Assembly (NCBI GenBank): GCA_017694215.1
Contig: JADIND010000215.1
Span: 1-7,070 of the forward strand
DNA length: 7,070 nucleotides
DNA from: Candidatus Scatousia excrementipullorum
GTDB lineage: Bacteria > Cyanobacteriota > Vampirovibrionia > Gastranaerophilales > Gastranaerophilaceae
Direction of reading: 5' to 3'
Shown here one piece after another: positions 4,285 to 7,070 of this stretch. The stretch's first letter is position 1; the number at the start of each line of letters is the position of its first letter. The notes under the pieces were generated by a model. It was given only the letters and a program-made list of their open reading frames with translations. It was not told the DNA's origin and did not search any database. The translations under genes and the position numbers were made by a program.

Positions 4285-7070
4285 ATGGATTATAATGTTG
4301 ATGATTTTAACAAAATTCTTGCGGATATAAATGCGAAAATTGATAATCTGGCTTCCGACAGTGAAGAAAAATCCGTGCTGATAGAAAGTATGAAGAATGC
4401 TTTTGACCATAAAAGCAGTGTTGAAATCGAAAGGCTGGAAGAATTTGGTGAAGATTTAAATAATATTAAATCTATGCTTGATAACGGTGTTAATGCAAAA
4501 GATTCCGGAGAAATTACGGAAGCATTGAAAAATCTTGAGCAGTCTTTTAAAAATGAAATTCTGAATGTTACTTTTGATAAAGAGAGAATGCTGGACGGGA
4601 TTAAGGAAGAAATCGTAAGGATGATTGAAAAGTCCGCATATCTCGATGAATTGTATCCCGGCAAAAACAGCGAATATTTTGATGATGTTAAGAGAACCAT
4701 AAGCGACAGTCTTGCACTTGTCCAGAATGATATTAACGGACATATAAAAGAAGATTACGAAATGCTTGCACAGGCAATCGGTGCTCTGTACGGCTATCTT
4801 GAAAAAATTAAAAAAGACATCAATACAAACAGTACCGGCGAAACAGCACAAATGGCCTCGGATATCAGGCAGGCTCTCAATACGGCGGTTAACACTCTGA
4901 CATCAAAAACCGATGAACTTACAGTGCTTATTTCTTCAAATTCTGCGGACAGAGATGCTATGTCTGCGGTTTTGAATTCCGCAAAATCAAAAGTCGATGA
5001 GATTGAAACAATATTAAAGGATAATTATTCTAATCAAATTGACGATTTGAAAATGGATTTGGCTCTTTTGACAGATAAAGTAGAATCGGCCAGTTTTGAT
5101 ATTAAAAAATCAATCGGGACTGACATTTCAACTGTTTTGAAAGGAATTGAGGATTCTGCAGCTTTAATCAGTGAGTTTAAAGAAAGTGTATCTTCAGACC
5201 TGTCCGGATATCTGGGTTCTTTAAAGGAGGCACTTGCAACTTTTTCGGATGAAATGAAATCGTCGCAGGAAACATTCCACTCGGAACTTTTTGACAGAAA
5301 ATCGGAAGAAATAAGCCAATTAGTCCGTGATTTGGATGAACTTGATAAAAACCTGCTGGAAAGAGATACTGATTATAAAGAGTTTGTCAGCGGAAAAATA
5401 AATGCCGTTTTTGACACGGTAAAATCTCTGCAGGAAATTATTTCATCCTCCAATACAGCTTACAGTGACAGTCTGGCGGAAAAAATGGCTGTTATTGAAG
5501 ATTTAATTCTTAAGAAAAGTATGCTCAAGGATGAAAAACTTGACACTCTGGAAAATACTTTTAACGAGTATTTGAATGTTATAAGAGAAAATCTTAACCG
5601 GTTTGATGTCGAGTTTAAAACTTTTGATGACAGTATTACGGCGAAAGTAGATTCCGTATCCGGGATTTTGAATAATGTTTCGGGTAAGACCGACGAGATT
5701 GCACTCAATATCAGAACAAATCTTTCAAACCAAATCAGCGATTTAAAAACGGATATTTCTGTTGCGGGAGATAAGGTTGATTTATTGAAAGATGAAATGA
5801 ACCGTATTTCCACCCACAGCTTGTCGCAGGTAATGACCGGTCTGCAGAATTCTTCCGCTCTAATCGGTGATTTTAAAGAAGATATGGTATCTCATATGAG
5901 TGAATACCTTACTGCTATTAAGGATGCACTTGCTACTTTTGCCGATGATATGAAGGTTGTGGAGGAAACTTTTGACTCTGATGCCATTGAACAAAAGTTA
6001 ACCGAATTGCAGGGGCTTTCGCAGGATATTCAAAAGCTTGATGCGGATTTGGCATATAAAGAAACCAATTACAGAGGATATGTTGATGAAAAAATAGAAG
6101 AACTTCACAACTATCTTGTGACTCTTGAAGATATGATTTCCTCCTCGGGTATCGGGGTGGAAAACTCCGTCTGTGCAAAAATTTCCGCTCTGGAAGATTT
6201 AATCACCGGAAAAGATAATGCCGGAACTATGGGGCAGATATCGGAAAAACTTGATAACGTCGCCGGAAAAACCGAAGAACAGTCCAATAATATTAAAGAA
6301 ATAAAAGAACTTATAAATTCCGTGTTTGAAGAAATTCAAAATAAAAACGATGCCGTTCAATCGTCAATTTCCGAAAACGATGCTCATGCAAGACTGATTG
6401 AGGCAAATTTTATCGAGCAGTTGAGAGAACTGGAAACAAAACTGCAGGAATCCGGTTCAAAACACAGACTCGACACTTACGAAAAAATTTCCGAAATAGA
6501 AGAACTCCTTTCTCTGGTAAAAACTTCCGTTGAAAATATCGGCACAAACAGCCTCGAAAAACTGGAAACAAAACTGGCCGAAATTGAACTCGGATTAAAT
6601 GAAAATTATTCTTCTTATGATGAAAATTTAACGGTTCTGCAGAACAAAATCGGAGAATATATTACTTCTTCAGAAAAGATTGCTGCGGATACCGGTTCGA
6701 AAATAGAAAATTCTCTTGTTGAAATTATTGAAATAAAAACAGAACTGAGAGATTTATACGAAAAATTCGACACTCTGAATGTTCAAAATTCCGATGATAC
6801 TGATAATCATTTTGCAGAGGTTATCGGTAAGCTGGAAGGAGTTATTGAAAAACTTGAATTATCCCGCACAAATCTTGATGAATCTTTTAAAAATTCCGTT
6901 CAGGACAGCATTGAATTTGTTGATAAAGGGCTCGGGTATATTTCTTCCAATCTGGGAGAAATAAAGTCCGGACAGAGCGAAAATTTGAAAAATCTGACTT
7001 CCGTTATAAATGAGAAAATAGAAGAAATAAAAGAACAGCTGTCGCTTATCAATACGGATATTGTTCAGGC
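4285..7070 (+). CDS. Very long helical coiled-coil protein with internal duplication, 3' end outside window
   Basis: The frame is open for 928 codons from the ATG at 4285 to the window edge, so the full protein is larger than about 100 kDa. I do not recognise a family. The visible part is rich in Glu, Lys, Asp, Ser, Leu and Ile with hydrophobics at 3-4 residue spacing. It has one proline (Pro125), one cysteine (Cys630) and no tryptophan; 803 residues after Pro125 contain no proline, as expected of a continuous helical rod. There is no signal peptide, membrane span, Walker A or other catalytic motif, so it is probably cytoplasmic, a structural or scaffold protein by inference. Residues 229-411 are duplicated at 461-643. 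Short variants of KTDEI recur at 208, 236, 468 and 662. The ribosome site is weak: GTGGA (4275-4279) five bases before ATG. It is transcribed away from korD and has no visible partner to its right. Confidence 0.88.
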   Translation, partial: MDYNVDDFNKILADINAKIDNLASDSEEKSVLIESMKNAFDHKSSVEIERLEEFGEDLNNIKSMLDNGVNAKDSGEITEALKNLEQSFKNEILNVTFDKERMLDGIKEEIVRMIEKSAYLDELYPGKNSEYFDDVKRTISDSLALVQNDINGHIKEDYEMLAQAIGALYGYLEKIKKDINTNSTGETAQMASDIRQALNTAVNTLTSKTDELTVLISSNSADRDAMSAVLNSAKSKVDEIETILKDNYSNQIDDLKMDLALLTDKVESASFDIKKSIGTDISTVLKGIEDSAALISEFKESVSSDLSGYLGSLKEALATFSDEMKSSQETFHSELFDRKSEEISQLVRDLDELDKNLLERDTDYKEFVSGKINAVFDTVKSLQEIISSSNTAYSDSLAEKMAVIEDLILKKSMLKDEKLDTLENTFNEYLNVIRENLNRFDVEFKTFDDSITAKVDSVSGILNNVSGKTDEIALNIRTNLSNQISDLKTDISVAGDKVDLLKDEMNRISTHSLSQVMTGLQNSSALIGDFKEDMVSHMSEYLTAIKDALATFADDMKVVEETFDSDAIEQKLTELQGLSQDIQKLDADLAYKETNYRGYVDEKIEELHNYLVTLEDMISSSGIGVENSVCAKISALEDLITGKDNAGTMGQISEKLDNVAGKTEEQSNNIKEIKELINSVFEEIQNKNDAVQSSISENDAHARLIEANFIEQLRELETKLQESGSKHRLDTYEKISEIEELLSLVKTSVENIGTNSLEKLETKLAEIELGLNENYSSYDENLTVLQNKIGEYITSSEKIAADTGSKIENSLVEIIEIKTELRDLYEKFDTLNVQNSDDTDNHFAEVIGKLEGVIEKLELSRTNLDESFKNSVQDSIEFVDKGLGYISSNLGEIKSGQSENLKNLTSVINEKIEEIKEQLSLINTDIVQ
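4969..5517 (+). repeat. Internal repeat of the coiled-coil gene, copy 1
   Basis: Encodes residues 229-411. It aligns without gaps to residues 461-643, 696 bases further on. By eye about 70 of 183 positions are identical. The best block, 291-331, begins SAALISEFKE, contains KEALATF, and has 23 of 41 identities with its partner. The copies are diverged, so this is an old duplication and not a recent one. Confidence 0.8.
5665..6213 (+). repeat. Internal repeat of the coiled-coil gene, copy 2
   Basis: Encodes residues 461-643 and pairs with the unit at 4969-5517 at a constant offset of 232 residues. The best block, 523-563, begins SSALIGDFKE and contains KDALATF; other shared points include SNQI near 481 and ISSS followed later by EDLI. 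A non-aligning linker of 49 residues (412-460) separates the copies. The variant KTEEQ at 662 and a helical stretch near 725-765 may be the start and part of a third, decayed copy. Confidence 0.8.

Noticed and set aside
4290..5813. Long minus-strand open frames opposite the coiled-coil gene (4290-4700, 4456-4851, 5460-5813)
   Set aside because: The Glu/Lys/Asp-rich codons of the plus-strand gene rarely give stops on the other strand. The products are Ser/Phe/Ile-rich low-complexity sequence, and the plus frame is open for 928 codons with an internal homologous repeat.
5933..6178. Minus-strand 81-codon frame opposite repeat copy 2
   Set aside because: It overlaps sequence whose plus-frame translation is conserved between the two repeat copies, so the plus frame is the one under selection.
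6779..6964. Plus-strand 61-codon frame in another register inside the coiled-coil gene
   Set aside because: It is wholly contained in the long frame and has no ribosome site or motif.
4285..7070. Coiled-coil protein as SMC/RecN, chemoreceptor or phage tape measure
   Set aside because: There is no N-terminal Walker A, no membrane spans or HAMP region, and no phage genes nearby; neighbouring genes are ordinary metabolism.

Overview
The window is a piece of a low-GC bacterial chromosome, probably from a strict anaerobe. A four-subunit 2-oxoacid:ferredoxin oxidoreductase is an anaerobe-type enzyme, the coding DNA is AT-rich, and Shine-Dalgarno sites of the AGGA type precede the kor genes. The phylum cannot be fixed from the sequence. 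No tRNA, rRNA, CRISPR array, insertion sequence or phage gene was seen.

Minus strand, 1-4115: transcription runs right to left. First comes a tight four-gene operon, korD-korA-korB-korC (4115 down to 1487; gaps of 7, 9 and 15 bases). It encodes a 2x[4Fe-4S] ferredoxin subunit, the alpha (pyrimidine-binding) subunit, the beta (TPP-binding) subunit and the gamma subunit of a 2-oxoglutarate- or 2-oxoisovalerate-type ferredoxin oxidoreductase. After a 127-base gap lies a small gene for a basic, helical 78-residue protein of unknown function (1359-1123), followed by a hairpin that may be a terminator. Then comes mnmE (from 1032, running off the left edge), the tRNA-U34 modification GTPase. It has no visible Shine-Dalgarno site, and a TATAAT box sits where it would give a leaderless mRNA.

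Intergenic 4116-4284: a divergent control region. An extended -10 promoter (TGC-TATAAT) faces the kor operon and another (TGC-TAAAAT) faces the rightward gene. Between them is a perfect 13-base palindrome, TTACAAGTTGTAA, with a further half-site inside the rightward promoter.

Plus strand, 4285-7070: one uninterrupted reading frame of at least 928 codons that runs off the right edge. It encodes a very long, almost entirely helical protein with one proline, one cysteine and no tryptophan in the visible part. It contains a gapless internal duplication: a 183-residue unit repeated at an offset of exactly 232 residues. No signal peptide, membrane segment or enzymatic motif is visible. This is the least explained object in the window. 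The kor genes and mnmE are ordinary metabolism and tRNA modification, and nothing links them functionally to the coiled-coil protein beyond sharing a divergent promoter region.
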